Assembly: GCF_039536765.1 (NCBI RefSeq)
Contig: NZ_BAAAZF010000001.1
Coordinates: 806,001 to 870,000, forward strand
Reading direction: 5' to 3'
Length of the DNA: 64,000 bases
Source: Parerythrobacter jejuensis
Lineage (GTDB): Bacteria > Pseudomonadota > Alphaproteobacteria > Sphingomonadales > Sphingomonadaceae
Positions 8,528 to 16,826 of this stretch are shown piece after piece; position 1 is the first letter of the stretch; the number at the start of each line of letters is the position of its first letter. Under the pieces are notes generated by a model. That model ran no database searches and was not told the DNA's origin. It saw nothing but the letters and a program-made list of their open reading frames with translations. A program made the position numbers and the translations under genes.

Positions 8528-9838
8528 ATGGTCCCCCGCTATTCTCGCCCAGACATGACTGCCCTTTGGGAGCCAGAGGCAAAATACCGCATCTGGTTCG
8601 AGATCGAGGCGCATGCGACGGAAAAACTGGTCGAGCTCGGCGTCGTCCCTGAAAGCGCGGCGAAGGCGCTGTGGGATTGGTGGGCAACCGATCCGAAAAT
8701 CGACGTAGCCGCGATCGACGCGATCGAGGCTGTCACCAAGCACGACGTCATCGCTTTCCTGACCTGGGTGGCGGAGAACGTAGGCGACGAAGCCCGCTTC
8801 ATGCACCAGGGCATGACCAGCAGCGATGTGCTGGATACGACGCTGGCGGTGCAGCTTGCGCGCTCGACTGATATCCTGCTCGAAGACCTCGACGCGTTGC
8901 TGGCCGCGATCAAGCGCCGGGCCGAGGAGCACAAGTACACCCCTACTATCGGTCGCAGCCATGGTATCCATGCGGAACCGGTGACCTTCGGCCTCAAACT
9001 GGCACAGGCTTATGCCGAATTTGATCGCTGCAAGACGCGCTTGCTGGCTGCTCGCGAGGAAATTGCCACCTGTGCCATCTCCGGCGCGGTCGGCACGTTC
9101 GCCAATATCGATCCGTCGGTGGAAGAACATGTCGCAGAAAAGCTTGGCCTTACGGCCGAACCGGTGAGCACGCAGGTCATCCCGCGCGATCGCCACGCAA
9201 TGTATTTCTCCACCCTCGCCGTCATTGCTGGATCGATCGAGCGCCTGGCGATCGAGATTCGCCACTTGCAGCGCACTGAAGTCCTCGAAGCCGAGGAGTA
9301 TTTCTCGCCCGGCCAGAAAGGCTCGAGCGCGATGCCGCATAAGCGCAATCCGATCCTGACAGAGAACCTGACCGGCCAGGCCCGCATGATCCGCGCCTAT
9401 GCGATGCCCGCGCTGGAGAATGTCGCACTGTGGCATGAACGCGATATCTCGCACAGTTCGGTAGAGCGTTTTATAGGGCCCGACGCCTGCATCACGCTCG
9501 ATTTCGCCCTTGCCCGGCTAACAGGTGTCGTGGACAAGCTGCTGGTCTATCCGGAACGCATGCAGGCCAACATGGATCGCATGGGCGGCCTGATCCATTC
9601 GCAGCGGGTCTTGCTGGCGCTGACCCAGAACGGCGTCAGTCGCGAGGATGCTTATCGCCTGGTTCAACGCAATGCGATGAAGGTGTGGGAATCGGACGGC
9701 AAGCTGATGCTGCTCGACCTGCTGAAGCAGGATGAAGAAGTGACCGCAGCCCTTTCCGAAAGCGAGTTGGAAGAACGTTTCGACCTCGAATATCACTTCA
9801 AGCAGGTCGATACAATTTTCCAGCGCGTGTTCGGCTAG
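8528..9838 (+). CDS. purB: Adenylosuccinate lyase
   Basis: A 436-residue enzyme that splits SAICAR and adenylosuccinate in purine synthesis, releasing fumarate. The fumarase/aspartase signature GSSAMPHKRNP is present near residue 265, along with MTSSDVLDT (about 97-105) and the catalytic-histidine context GRSHGIHAEP. Length is normal for the shorter PurB subgroup. ATG 8528 has GGAG eight bases upstream. The gene stands alone between radC and the lapA-pyrF operon. Confidence 0.96.
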   Translation: MVPRYSRPDMTALWEPEAKYRIWFEIEAHATEKLVELGVVPESAAKALWDWWATDPKIDVAAIDAIEAVTKHDVIAFLTWVAENVGDEARFMHQGMTSSDVLDTTLAVQLARSTDILLEDLDALLAAIKRRAEEHKYTPTIGRSHGIHAEPVTFGLKLAQAYAEFDRCKTRLLAAREEIATCAISGAVGTFANIDPSVEEHVAEKLGLTAEPVSTQVIPRDRHAMYFSTLAVIAGSIERLAIEIRHLQRTEVLEAEEYFSPGQKGSSAMPHKRNPILTENLTGQARMIRAYAMPALENVALWHERDISHSSVERFIGPDACITLDFALARLTGVVDKLLVYPERMQANMDRMGGLIHSQRVLLALTQNGVSREDAYRLVQRNAMKVWESDGKLMLLDLLKQDEEVTAALSESELEERFDLEYHFKQVDTIFQRVFG

Positions 9839-9915
9839 GTCACTAGCGACGGCACCCGCACCTAGACGCAGGCTGCATCGCGGCCTAGCATCAACTGCAA
9901 AAAGGAGGTTTAACC

Positions 9916-10308
9916 TTGCAGATCGTCCGTACCGCCGTCTGGGTCCTGATCCTTTTCGCACTGCTGCTGTTTTCCTGGTTCAACTGGAACCCGGTCGAAG
10001 TGATGATTTGGGAAAACCTTCTCATCGAAACCAAGGTGCCGGCGCTGGTGATCGTATCGTTCCTGCTCGGCCTCGTTCCGATGTGGATCTATCATCGCGG
10101 CGTTCGCTGGACCTTGTCACGCAAGGTTGCCTCGCTGGAGAACGCTGCGCGAACCAATATCGCGCCGCCGGTTTCGGCCAAACCGACCCCCGCTCCTGCA
10201 GCAACAGACACGCCCAAACCCGCGCCAGCTCCATCTCCCGAGTCCGGTTCGCCAGCACTACCCCAGGACGAGAGCGAAGATCTCAAGCCAGAGAGCAAGG
10301 CACCGTGA
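9916..10308 (+). CDS. LapA domain-containing membrane protein (DUF1049)
   Basis: A 130-residue protein with two hydrophobic helices (about residues 7-25 and 44-64) followed by a cytosolic tail rich in Pro, Ala and Glu. This fits the LapA/DUF1049 family, which in E. coli works with LapB in regulating lipopolysaccharide synthesis. The start is TTG at 9916, supported by a strong AGGAGG seven bases upstream and by the lack of a better ATG. The stop overlaps the pyrF GTG start, so the two are coupled. No lapB is in the window. Confidence 0.8.
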   Translation: MQIVRTAVWVLILFALLLFSWFNWNPVEVMIWENLLIETKVPALVIVSFLLGLVPMWIYHRGVRWTLSRKVASLENAARTNIAPPVSAKPTPAPAATDTPKPAPAPSPESGSPALPQDESEDLKPESKAP

Positions 10309-10979
10309 GCAATCCGGTTTTCCTTGCGCTTGACCTCCCCCGGCTCGACGCGGCCAAGGAACTGGTCAACAAGGTCAAAGCCCATATTGGCGGCGTAAAG
10401 CTGGGCATGGAATTCTTCTACGCCCATGGCCATCACGGGGTCCACGAGATCGCCCATTGCGGCCTGCCCATTTTTCTCGACCTGAAGTTGCATGACATTC
10501 CAAACACCGTCGCGGGCGCAATGCAGGCGATCCATGTGTTGGAGCCCGCCATTGTGACGGTCCATGCCGGCGGTGGGCGCGCGATGATGGAAGATGCCAA
10601 GGCGGCGGCCGCCGAGGGAACCAAGGTCGTGGGCGTGACCATGCTGACCAGCCTCGACGAACGCGACATGACCCAGACCGGGATCGGCGGCAGCTCGCAC
10701 GATCAGGTCATGCGACTGGCCGAACTGGCCGATAGCGCCGGGCTCGACGGGATCGTCTGCTCTGGCCACGAAGTCGGTGCTGTCCACAAACAATGGAAGA
10801 AGGGTTTCTTCGTAGTCCCCGGGCTGCGTCCAGCCGGCAGCGCAACCGGGGATCAAAAGCGGGTCGTGACGCCCCGTCAGGCCCGCGACGATGGCGCCAG
10901 CGTGCTGGTGATCGGGCGTCCGATCAGCAAGGCTGCCGACCCGGTGCAGGCCGCGCGCGACATCGAGGCAACTTTGTGA
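10305..10979 (+). CDS. pyrF: Orotidine 5'-phosphate decarboxylase
   Basis: A 224-residue TIM-barrel enzyme making UMP from OMP. The catalytic motif DLKLHDIPNT is at residues 59-68, with the charged Asp-Lys-Asp network intact, and the phosphate-binding end GLRPAG and VIGRPI elements are present. The start is GTG 10305, overlapping the lapA TGA. The end of the gene overlaps the GTG of the beta-lactamase gene (GTGA). Both overlaps imply coupled translation through lapA-pyrF-MBL. Confidence 0.96.
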   Translation: MSNPVFLALDLPRLDAAKELVNKVKAHIGGVKLGMEFFYAHGHHGVHEIAHCGLPIFLDLKLHDIPNTVAGAMQAIHVLEPAIVTVHAGGGRAMMEDAKAAAAEGTKVVGVTMLTSLDERDMTQTGIGGSSHDQVMRLAELADSAGLDGIVCSGHEVGAVHKQWKKGFFVVPGLRPAGSATGDQKRVVTPRQARDDGASVLVIGRPISKAADPVQAARDIEATL

Positions 10980-11761
10980 TCCGGAAATTGGCTGTTCTCG
11001 CAACGGCCCTGATTCTGACTGCCTGCATCCCGGGCGAAATCCGCGCGCCTATCGCGGTGCAGGAGGCGGAACGCGATGTTGTCAGGTTCGGCGACATTTC
11101 CTTCACCAAACTGGCCGATGGGGTGTGGCAACACACATCTTACCTCGATCTTCCCGGCATCGGCCCTGTGCCGTCGAACGGATTGCTGGTTGTCGATGGC
11201 GACCGGACCTTGCTGGTGGATACGGCCTGGACCGATGCTCAAACCGATTTGATTTTGCGTTGGGCCGAGACAGTTCTCACCAAGCCTGTCAGCACTGCGT
11301 TGGTGACCCACGCCCACAAAGACAAGATGGGCGGGATCGCGGCCCTGCATCAGGCCAACATTGCGACCTGGGCGCATCCCGTGACCAATGTCGACGGCCC
11401 CGCCAACGGGTTCGAACCAGCCCGCAACACATTCCGTTTCAATGGCGATGGTTGGGCGACGGGTGCTGGCGCTGCGTCTTTCTCTCCGCTCAAGATTTAC
11501 TATCCGGGCGGCGCGCACACGGCGGACAACATCACGGTTGGCATACCTGCGAAGAGCATCGCCTTTGGCGGGTGTATGATCAAAGCGAGCAGCTCGCGTA
11601 CACTTGGCAATCTCGCCGATGCTGTGCCGGAAGCCTACGCCCAATCGGTGCGCAATTTCGACGCTGCGTTCCCCGACGCGGCGATCATCGCGATGAGCCA
11701 TTCGCCGGCAGAAAGCCGCAAGGCGATTGCGCGCACTATTGATCTGGCGGACGATCTCTAG
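10976..11761 (+). CDS. NDM-like subclass B1 metallo-beta-lactamase (lipoprotein)
   Basis: A 261-residue predicted zinc beta-lactamase with a lipoprotein signal (lipobox LTAC, Cys17). All B1 ligands are present: His112, His114, His181 for Zn1 and Asp116, Cys200, His242 for Zn2. Each is exactly eight below the NDM-1 positions (120, 122, 189, 124, 208, 250), so the catalytic domain aligns without gaps to what I recall of NDM-1. Lys203 and Asn212 match its substrate-contact residues. The mature start IPGEIR resembles NDM MPGEIR. Chromosomal B1 enzymes are known from Erythrobacter species. The GTG start overlaps the pyrF stop, and trpF follows after 12 bases. Hydrolysis of carbapenems is inferred, not shown. 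Confidence 0.9.
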   Translation: MIRKLAVLATALILTACIPGEIRAPIAVQEAERDVVRFGDISFTKLADGVWQHTSYLDLPGIGPVPSNGLLVVDGDRTLLVDTAWTDAQTDLILRWAETVLTKPVSTALVTHAHKDKMGGIAALHQANIATWAHPVTNVDGPANGFEPARNTFRFNGDGWATGAGAASFSPLKIYYPGGAHTADNITVGIPAKSIAFGGCMIKASSSRTLGNLADAVPEAYAQSVRNFDAAFPDAAIIAMSHSPAESRKAIARTIDLADDL

Positions 11762-11773
11762 CAACGCCGCTGC

Positions 11774-12403
11774 ATGACCAAGATCAAGATCTGCGGACTT
11801 TCGACTCCCGAGACCATCGAAGCTGCCGTCAATGCGGGTGCAACCCATATCGGTCTGGTAAATTACCAGAAAAGCCCGCGCTTCGTTTCCGTCGCCGATG
11901 CTGCGCGGCTGCGTCAGACTGTGCCGAAGCATGTGAAAACGGTCTTGCTTCTCGTCAATGAAACAGCCGAAAACACCGCTCGTGCTATTGGCGCGATCAA
12001 GCCGGATATCGTGCAGTTTCACGGCGGTGAGACACCAGAATGGACGAGCCTTGTGCGCAAGCAGACCGGCCTTGAAGTGTGGAGAGCGCTGGGTGTGCGC
12101 GATGCGGCAACCCTGGAAAAGTCGCGGCGTTTCGAAGGTGCGGTAGACCGCATCCTGTTCGATTCTCCGGCCAAGGCGCTGCCGGGAGGAAATGGCGAGA
12201 CATTCCGTTGGGACGTGCTGGCCGGCTTCGACCATCGCACACCCTGGGGCCTCGCCGGGGGGCTGACGCCGGACAATGTCGCCCAAGCCATCCGCGAAAC
12301 CAGAACCGAACTGGTCGATGCTTCGAGTGGATTGGAAAGCGCGCCGGGCGTCAAGGACGTGGACAGAATCGCCGCCTTCTGCAAAGCGGCGCGCTCTGTA
12401 TGA
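11774..12403 (+). CDS. trpF: Phosphoribosylanthranilate isomerase
   Basis: A 209-residue TIM-barrel enzyme of tryptophan synthesis converting PRA to CdRP. The N-terminal KICGL places the catalytic Cys at residue 7; the acid partner is Asp130 in ILFDSPAK; the phosphate-binding [10 protein letters not shown] is at about 160-169. The stop overlaps the trpB ATG (ATGA), so trpF, trpB and trpA are coupled. It lies 12 bases after the metallo-beta-lactamase gene. Confidence 0.95.
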   Translation: MTKIKICGLSTPETIEAAVNAGATHIGLVNYQKSPRFVSVADAARLRQTVPKHVKTVLLLVNETAENTARAIGAIKPDIVQFHGGETPEWTSLVRKQTGLEVWRALGVRDAATLEKSRRFEGAVDRILFDSPAKALPGGNGETFRWDVLAGFDHRTPWGLAGGLTPDNVAQAIRETRTELVDASSGLESAPGVKDVDRIAAFCKAARSV

Positions 12404-13614
12404 CAAACCAACCCAATTCCTTCCGCACGCAACCCGATGACCGAGGGCATTTCGGCGATTTTGGTGGGCGTTATGTCGCCGAAACTCTTATGCCGCTGGT
12501 GCTCGATCTGGAGCGCGAATATCGCGCAGCGCAAGCCGATCCGGCGTTCCAGGCCGAATTCGACGACCTGATGAAACACTATGTCGGGCGCCCTTCCCCG
12601 CTCTACTTTGCAGAACGGCTGACGGAAGCGCTGGGTGGCGCGCAAGTGTGGTTCAAGCGCGACGAGCTCAATCACACCGGCGCGCACAAGATCAACAATT
12701 GTATCGGGCAGATCCTGCTCGCGATCCGCATGGGCAAGACCCGCATTATCGCCGAGACCGGCGCAGGCCAGCATGGTGTTGCCACGGCGACCGTGTGCGC
12801 CCGCTTTGGCCTGCCCTGCGTAATCTATATGGGCGCGGAGGATGTGAAGCGGCAGTCGCCCAATGTGTTCCGCATGAAGCTGCTCGGCGCGGAAGTCGTC
12901 CCCGTCACCAGCGGCGGCGCGACTCTCAAAGACGCGATGAACGAAGGGCTGCGCGACTGGGTCGCGAATGTCCACGACACCTTTTACATCATCGGCACGG
13001 CGGCAGGACCGCACCCCTACCCGGAACTGGTCCGCAACTTCCAGAGCGTGATCGGCACCGAAGCGCGCGCACAAATGCTCGATCGCGTCGGACGCCTGCC
13101 CGACCTGCTTATAGCCTGCATCGGCGGCGGATCCAACGCGCTCGGGCTGTTTCACCCCTTCCTTGACGATAAGGACGTCAAGATGCTCGGCGTCGAAGCG
13201 GCGGGGCACGGCCTTGATGGCAACGAACACGCGGCAAGCCTGCTCGGCGGGTCACCCGGCGTGCTCCATGGCAACAAGACTTACTTGCTACAGGACGATG
13301 ACGGCCAGATTACCGAAGGCCACTCGATCAGCGCCGGCCTCGACTATCCCGGCATCGGCCCGGAACACGCCTGGCTCAAGGACACGGGCCGCGTGGAATA
13401 CACCGCCGTCACAGACGACGAGGCGCTGGACGGTTTCCAGCTGCTGTGCCGCACGGAGGGTATCATTCCAGCGCTTGAGCCGAGCCATGCCATCGCTGCC
13501 GTCGCCAAACGCGCGAAGGAAATGCCGGACGACCAGATCATCCTGATGAATCTGTGCGGAAGAGGCGACAAGGATATCTTCACCGTGGCGGAGAAGCTGG
13601 GAGTGAAGATGTGA
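12400..13614 (+). CDS. trpB: Tryptophan synthase beta chain
   Basis: A 404-residue PLP enzyme joining indole and serine. The Schiff-base lysine is Lys97 in HTGAHKINN, and the phosphate-binding GGGSNA loop is present. The ATG at 12400 overlaps the trpF stop and the TGA at 13612 overlaps the trpA GTG. The frame is open upstream inside trpF, but only the overlapping start gives the standard N-terminus ([16 protein letters not shown]). It forms the alpha2-beta2 complex with TrpA. Confidence 0.97.
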   Translation: MTNQPNSFRTQPDDRGHFGDFGGRYVAETLMPLVLDLEREYRAAQADPAFQAEFDDLMKHYVGRPSPLYFAERLTEALGGAQVWFKRDELNHTGAHKINNCIGQILLAIRMGKTRIIAETGAGQHGVATATVCARFGLPCVIYMGAEDVKRQSPNVFRMKLLGAEVVPVTSGGATLKDAMNEGLRDWVANVHDTFYIIGTAAGPHPYPELVRNFQSVIGTEARAQMLDRVGRLPDLLIACIGGGSNALGLFHPFLDDKDVKMLGVEAAGHGLDGNEHAASLLGGSPGVLHGNKTYLLQDDDGQITEGHSISAGLDYPGIGPEHAWLKDTGRVEYTAVTDDEALDGFQLLCRTEGIIPALEPSHAIAAVAKRAKEMPDDQIILMNLCGRGDKDIFTVAEKLGVKM

Positions 13615-14384
13615 GCAGGCTAAGTGCCGCCTTCTCGAACCCCGCCCTCGTCTGCTTCATTACCGCAGGCGATGGCGACACCGCAGCCAATCTCGACGCG
13701 CTCGTCGCAGGGGGGGCGGATGTGATCGAGCTGGGCATGCCTTTCACCGATCCGATGGCCGATGGCCCCGCGATCCAGGAAGCCAATCTGCGCGCGCTTG
13801 GAGATGGCATCACAACGGCGGACATTTTTGCGCATGCGAGCGCTTTCCGCACCCGACACCCCGACGTGCCGCTTATCCTGATGGGCTATGCCAACCCGAT
13901 GGTGCGGCGCGGGCCGGAATGGTTTGCCGATGAGTGCGCGAAAGCGGGCGTCGATGGCGTGATTTGCGTCGATATCCCGCCCGAAGAAGACGAGGCGCTT
14001 GGCCCTGCCCTGCGTGCCAGGGGCATTGCCCCGATCCGGCTGGCTACCCCCACCACCGATGCCGCGCGTTTGCCGCAAGTGCTCCAAGGTTCGGACGGGT
14101 TCTTGTATTATGTCTCCGTTGCCGGGATCACCGGCAAGCAACAAGCCGCTATCGAATCGATCGAAGCCAATGTTGCCCGCATCAAGCAATCGACCGACAT
14201 TCCGGTAGCGGTCGGGTTTGGTGTGCGCACACCCGAACAGGCGAGCGCCATCGCCAAGGTCGCCGATGGTGTCGTCGTCGGCTCCGCCCTGGTCGAACTG
14301 GTCGGCGAATTTGGCAAGGATGCCCCGGCCAAGCTACAAGAGCTGACGACCGCCCTCGCAAGCGCCGTGCATTCGGCGCGCTAA
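13611..14384 (+). CDS. trpA: Tryptophan synthase alpha chain
   Basis: A 257-residue TIM barrel that cleaves indole-3-glycerol phosphate and channels indole to TrpB. Catalytic Glu40 and Asp51 lie in [18 protein letters not shown], the family signature. The start is GTG 13611, overlapping the trpB stop. trpE, trpG, trpD and trpC are absent from the window, so the tryptophan genes are split, as usual in sphingomonads. I see no leader peptide or attenuator before trpF. Confidence 0.96.
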   Translation: MSRLSAAFSNPALVCFITAGDGDTAANLDALVAGGADVIELGMPFTDPMADGPAIQEANLRALGDGITTADIFAHASAFRTRHPDVPLILMGYANPMVRRGPEWFADECAKAGVDGVICVDIPPEEDEALGPALRARGIAPIRLATPTTDAARLPQVLQGSDGFLYYVSVAGITGKQQAAIESIEANVARIKQSTDIPVAVGFGVRTPEQASAIAKVADGVVVGSALVELVGEFGKDAPAKLQELTTALASAVHSAR

Positions 14385-14396
14385 GGAAAATTTGCC

Positions 14397-15245
14397 ATGA
14401 ACTGGATTTCCCGCGTCCGTAATTCGCTGCCCTTCGGCAACAAGCGTGAGACGCCCGACAATCTGTGGGTCAAGTGCCCTTCTTGCGCAGAGATGCTGTT
14501 CACCAAGGAATTCGAGGACAACCAGCAGGTTTGCCCGCGGTGTGACCATCATGGCCGGATCGGTGCAGACGAGCGGCTGAGCCAGATGCTCGACATCGGC
14601 TTTGAAGTTCTGCCCCAGCCCGAAGTGACTGAAGACCCGCTGAAATTCCGCGATTCGAAGAAATATACCGACCGCATCAAACAAGCCCGTGCGAAGAACC
14701 CGCATGCTGATGCTTTCACCGTCGGATCGGGCGAGATCGAAGGTCATCCCGCAGTCGTCGGGGTGCAGGATTTCGGCTTTATGGGCGGAAGCATGGGCAT
14801 GGCCGTGGGCACCGCCTTTTGCGCCGGGGCCGAACGCGCGCTGACCCGAAAATGCGCGTATATCGTGGTGACCGCTGCTGGCGGCGCACGGATGCAGGAA
14901 GGCATCCTGAGCCTGATGCAGATGCCCAAGGCCACGGTGATGACCCGTCGCCTGAAAGCTGCAGGACTACCGTATATCGTCGTGCTGACCGATCCGACCA
15001 CGGGCGGTGTGACCGCCAGCTATGCCATGCTCGGCGATGTCCAGATTGCCGAGCCTGGTGCGCTGATCGGCTTTGCCGGGCAACGGGTGATCCAGGACAC
15101 GATCCGCGAGCAATTGCCCGAAGGCTTCCAGCGCGCAGAATATCTGCACAAGCACGGCATGGTTGACCGCGTCGTCCACCGCCACCAGCTGCGGGAAGAA
15201 CTGGCAACCCTGCTCGGTTACATGCAGCCCAAGGCTGCGGCGTAA
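14397..15245 (+). CDS. accD: Acetyl-CoA carboxylase carboxyltransferase subunit beta
   Basis: A 282-residue subunit of the carboxyltransferase that makes malonyl-CoA for fatty acid synthesis. The N-terminal zinc ribbon has Cys27, Cys30, Cys46 and Cys49. The crotonase-fold core shows [22 protein letters not shown] and [10 protein letters not shown]. Start ATG 14397 is 12 bases after trpA, and folC follows after eight bases, the common trpA-accD-folC arrangement of proteobacteria. Confidence 0.97.
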   Translation: MNWISRVRNSLPFGNKRETPDNLWVKCPSCAEMLFTKEFEDNQQVCPRCDHHGRIGADERLSQMLDIGFEVLPQPEVTEDPLKFRDSKKYTDRIKQARAKNPHADAFTVGSGEIEGHPAVVGVQDFGFMGGSMGMAVGTAFCAGAERALTRKCAYIVVTAAGGARMQEGILSLMQMPKATVMTRRLKAAGLPYIVVLTDPTTGGVTASYAMLGDVQIAEPGALIGFAGQRVIQDTIREQLPEGFQRAEYLHKHGMVDRVVHRHQLREELATLLGYMQPKAAA

Positions 15246-15253
15246 GCGCCTCT

Positions 15254-16549
15254 ATGCGGGACTTCGCCCGCTCCGATCATCCCGGGGTCCAGGCCCAGCT
15301 TGACCGGCTGGGCCAATTGTCTGTGCCCGATGGCCGACTAGGGTTGGAGACCACGCGCGCCCTGCTGTTACGGCTGGGCGATCCGCACACGCAGCTGCCG
15401 CCGGTATTCCATGTCGCCGGGACCAATGGCAAAGGGTCCACCTGTGCCTTTCTAAGCGCCATGCTGGAGGCCGATGGCAAGCGCGTGCACGTCACCACCA
15501 GCCCGCATCTGGTCCGCTATAATGAGCGGATTCGCTTGGCAGGACGATTGATTGAAGACGATCCGCTGGCCGCATTGCTCGCGGAGGTTCTCGATGCAGG
15601 GGAAGACCTCAACCCCAGCTTCTTCGAAGTCACCATTGCGGCTGCCTTCCTCGCCTTTTCACGTGAGCCCGCTGATGCTTGTGTCGTCGAAGTGGGTTTG
15701 GGCGGACGTTTTGATGCGACCAACGTGCTGGAGCCAGACGTGCTGGCGGCTTGCGGGATTGCGGCGCTCGGGATCGACCACGAACGGTTCCTCCTCGCAC
15801 CTGAGGAGGGCGTGCCCAAAGATCCGATCAGCCGGATCGCGTTTGAAAAGGCGGGGATTGCGAAAGACGGTGTGCCCCTGGTCACCCTTTCCTATGATGA
15901 CGGGTCGACGCGAGAGATCGAGCACGCTGTGATGCGAAGCGGCGCTACTCTCAAAATGCGCGGAAGAAATTGGAATATGGATGGTGCTGGTGCCGAACTG
16001 AATTACTCGGATCAGAACGGCCTGCTCGAACTGCCACTCCCCGCTATGGCGGGCCAGCATCAGGCGGAGAATGCAGCGCTAGCCATTGCGATGCTGCGCC
16101 ACCAAGATCGCATTCCGGTAACTCCCGAGGCTTTGTCGCAGGGGATGCGCACGGCTCAGTGGCCTGCGCGAATGCAGCGTCTGGCAGATGGGCCGTTGGC
16201 CAAACAGCGTGAGGTCTGGCTGGACGGCGGCCATAATCGCAGTGCGGGCGAAGCCATCGCGCGCCACTTTAACGGCCAGCGTGTTCACCTGATCATTGGA
16301 ATGCTCGACAACAAGGACCCGCGCGCGCTGATTGATCCGATGGCGGAGAGAATAGCCAGCCTTACCGCCGTTCCCATACCGACCCATGCCAGCCATCCAG
16401 CGACAGCATTCGGTTCCAGTACGAAGGGGGCGAGCGATGTGCCTGCCGCCCTCTCCGCTTTGCCGGACGATGGACTGCCGGTACTGATCGCTGGCTCGCT
16501 TTACCTCGCTGGCGAAGTCTTAAGACTCAATCATCAGATTCCGGCTTAG
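15254..16549 (+). CDS. folC: Folylpolyglutamate synthase / dihydrofolate synthase
   Basis: A 431-residue Mur-ligase-family enzyme adding glutamate to dihydropteroate and to folates. The ATP loop GTNGKGST is at residues 56-63, the central domain has EVGLGGRFDATN, and the C-terminal domain has WLDGGHNRSAG. Start ATG 15254 is eight bases after accD. The last 23 bases overlap the 3' end of the opposing zinc-ribbon gene, so the two transcripts converge. Confidence 0.94.
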   Translation: MRDFARSDHPGVQAQLDRLGQLSVPDGRLGLETTRALLLRLGDPHTQLPPVFHVAGTNGKGSTCAFLSAMLEADGKRVHVTTSPHLVRYNERIRLAGRLIEDDPLAALLAEVLDAGEDLNPSFFEVTIAAAFLAFSREPADACVVEVGLGGRFDATNVLEPDVLAACGIAALGIDHERFLLAPEEGVPKDPISRIAFEKAGIAKDGVPLVTLSYDDGSTREIEHAVMRSGATLKMRGRNWNMDGAGAELNYSDQNGLLELPLPAMAGQHQAENAALAIAMLRHQDRIPVTPEALSQGMRTAQWPARMQRLADGPLAKQREVWLDGGHNRSAGEAIARHFNGQRVHLIIGMLDNKDPRALIDPMAERIASLTAVPIPTHASHPATAFGSSTKGASDVPAALSALPDDGLPVLIAGSLYLAGEVLRLNHQIPA

Positions 16550-16820
16550 CTAGCTTCGGGCGCATCGCGATCCAGCTGAGAATCAGAATGACCGCACTGA
16601 TGGCAAGGATCAGACCAAATTCCTGCGTACCCGTCATTCCTTGTTTGAACTTGAAATAAACGAGGTAGGCAGTGATCGCCAAAGTGGCTGTCCCCGCCTT
16701 GGGGACGACCAGAAGCCTGCCGCAGCCCCTGCAATCAAACGGCTTGTGAAGCCCCCAGAACAAGAGCTTGGGTGAAGCCGGATGCTCGCACGCGGGGCAG
16801 CTCGGGATATGCGTCGGCAC
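16527..16820 (-). CDS. Small zinc-ribbon membrane protein
   Basis: A 97-residue protein with two CxxC pairs (Cys8/Cys11 and Cys30/Cys33) forming a probable zinc ribbon, then two hydrophobic helices (about 44-60 and 70-87) and a short charged tail. It resembles small DUF983-like membrane proteins, but I cannot assign a family with certainty. It lies six bases downstream of ampG on the same strand and may be co-transcribed with it. Its 3' end overlaps folC in antisense. Confidence 0.6.
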   Translation of the reverse strand: MPTHIPSCPACEHPASPKLLFWGLHKPFDCRGCGRLLVVPKAGTATLAITAYLVYFKFKQGMTGTQEFGLILAISAVILILSWIAMRPKLAKPESDD

Positions 16821-16826
16821 TCGCTA

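Noticed and set aside
10793-10975. Upstream extension of the metallo-beta-lactamase frame inside pyrF
   Set aside because: It would bury the lipoprotein signal behind 61 Arg-rich residues; the GTG at 10976 gives a proper lipobox at residue 17.
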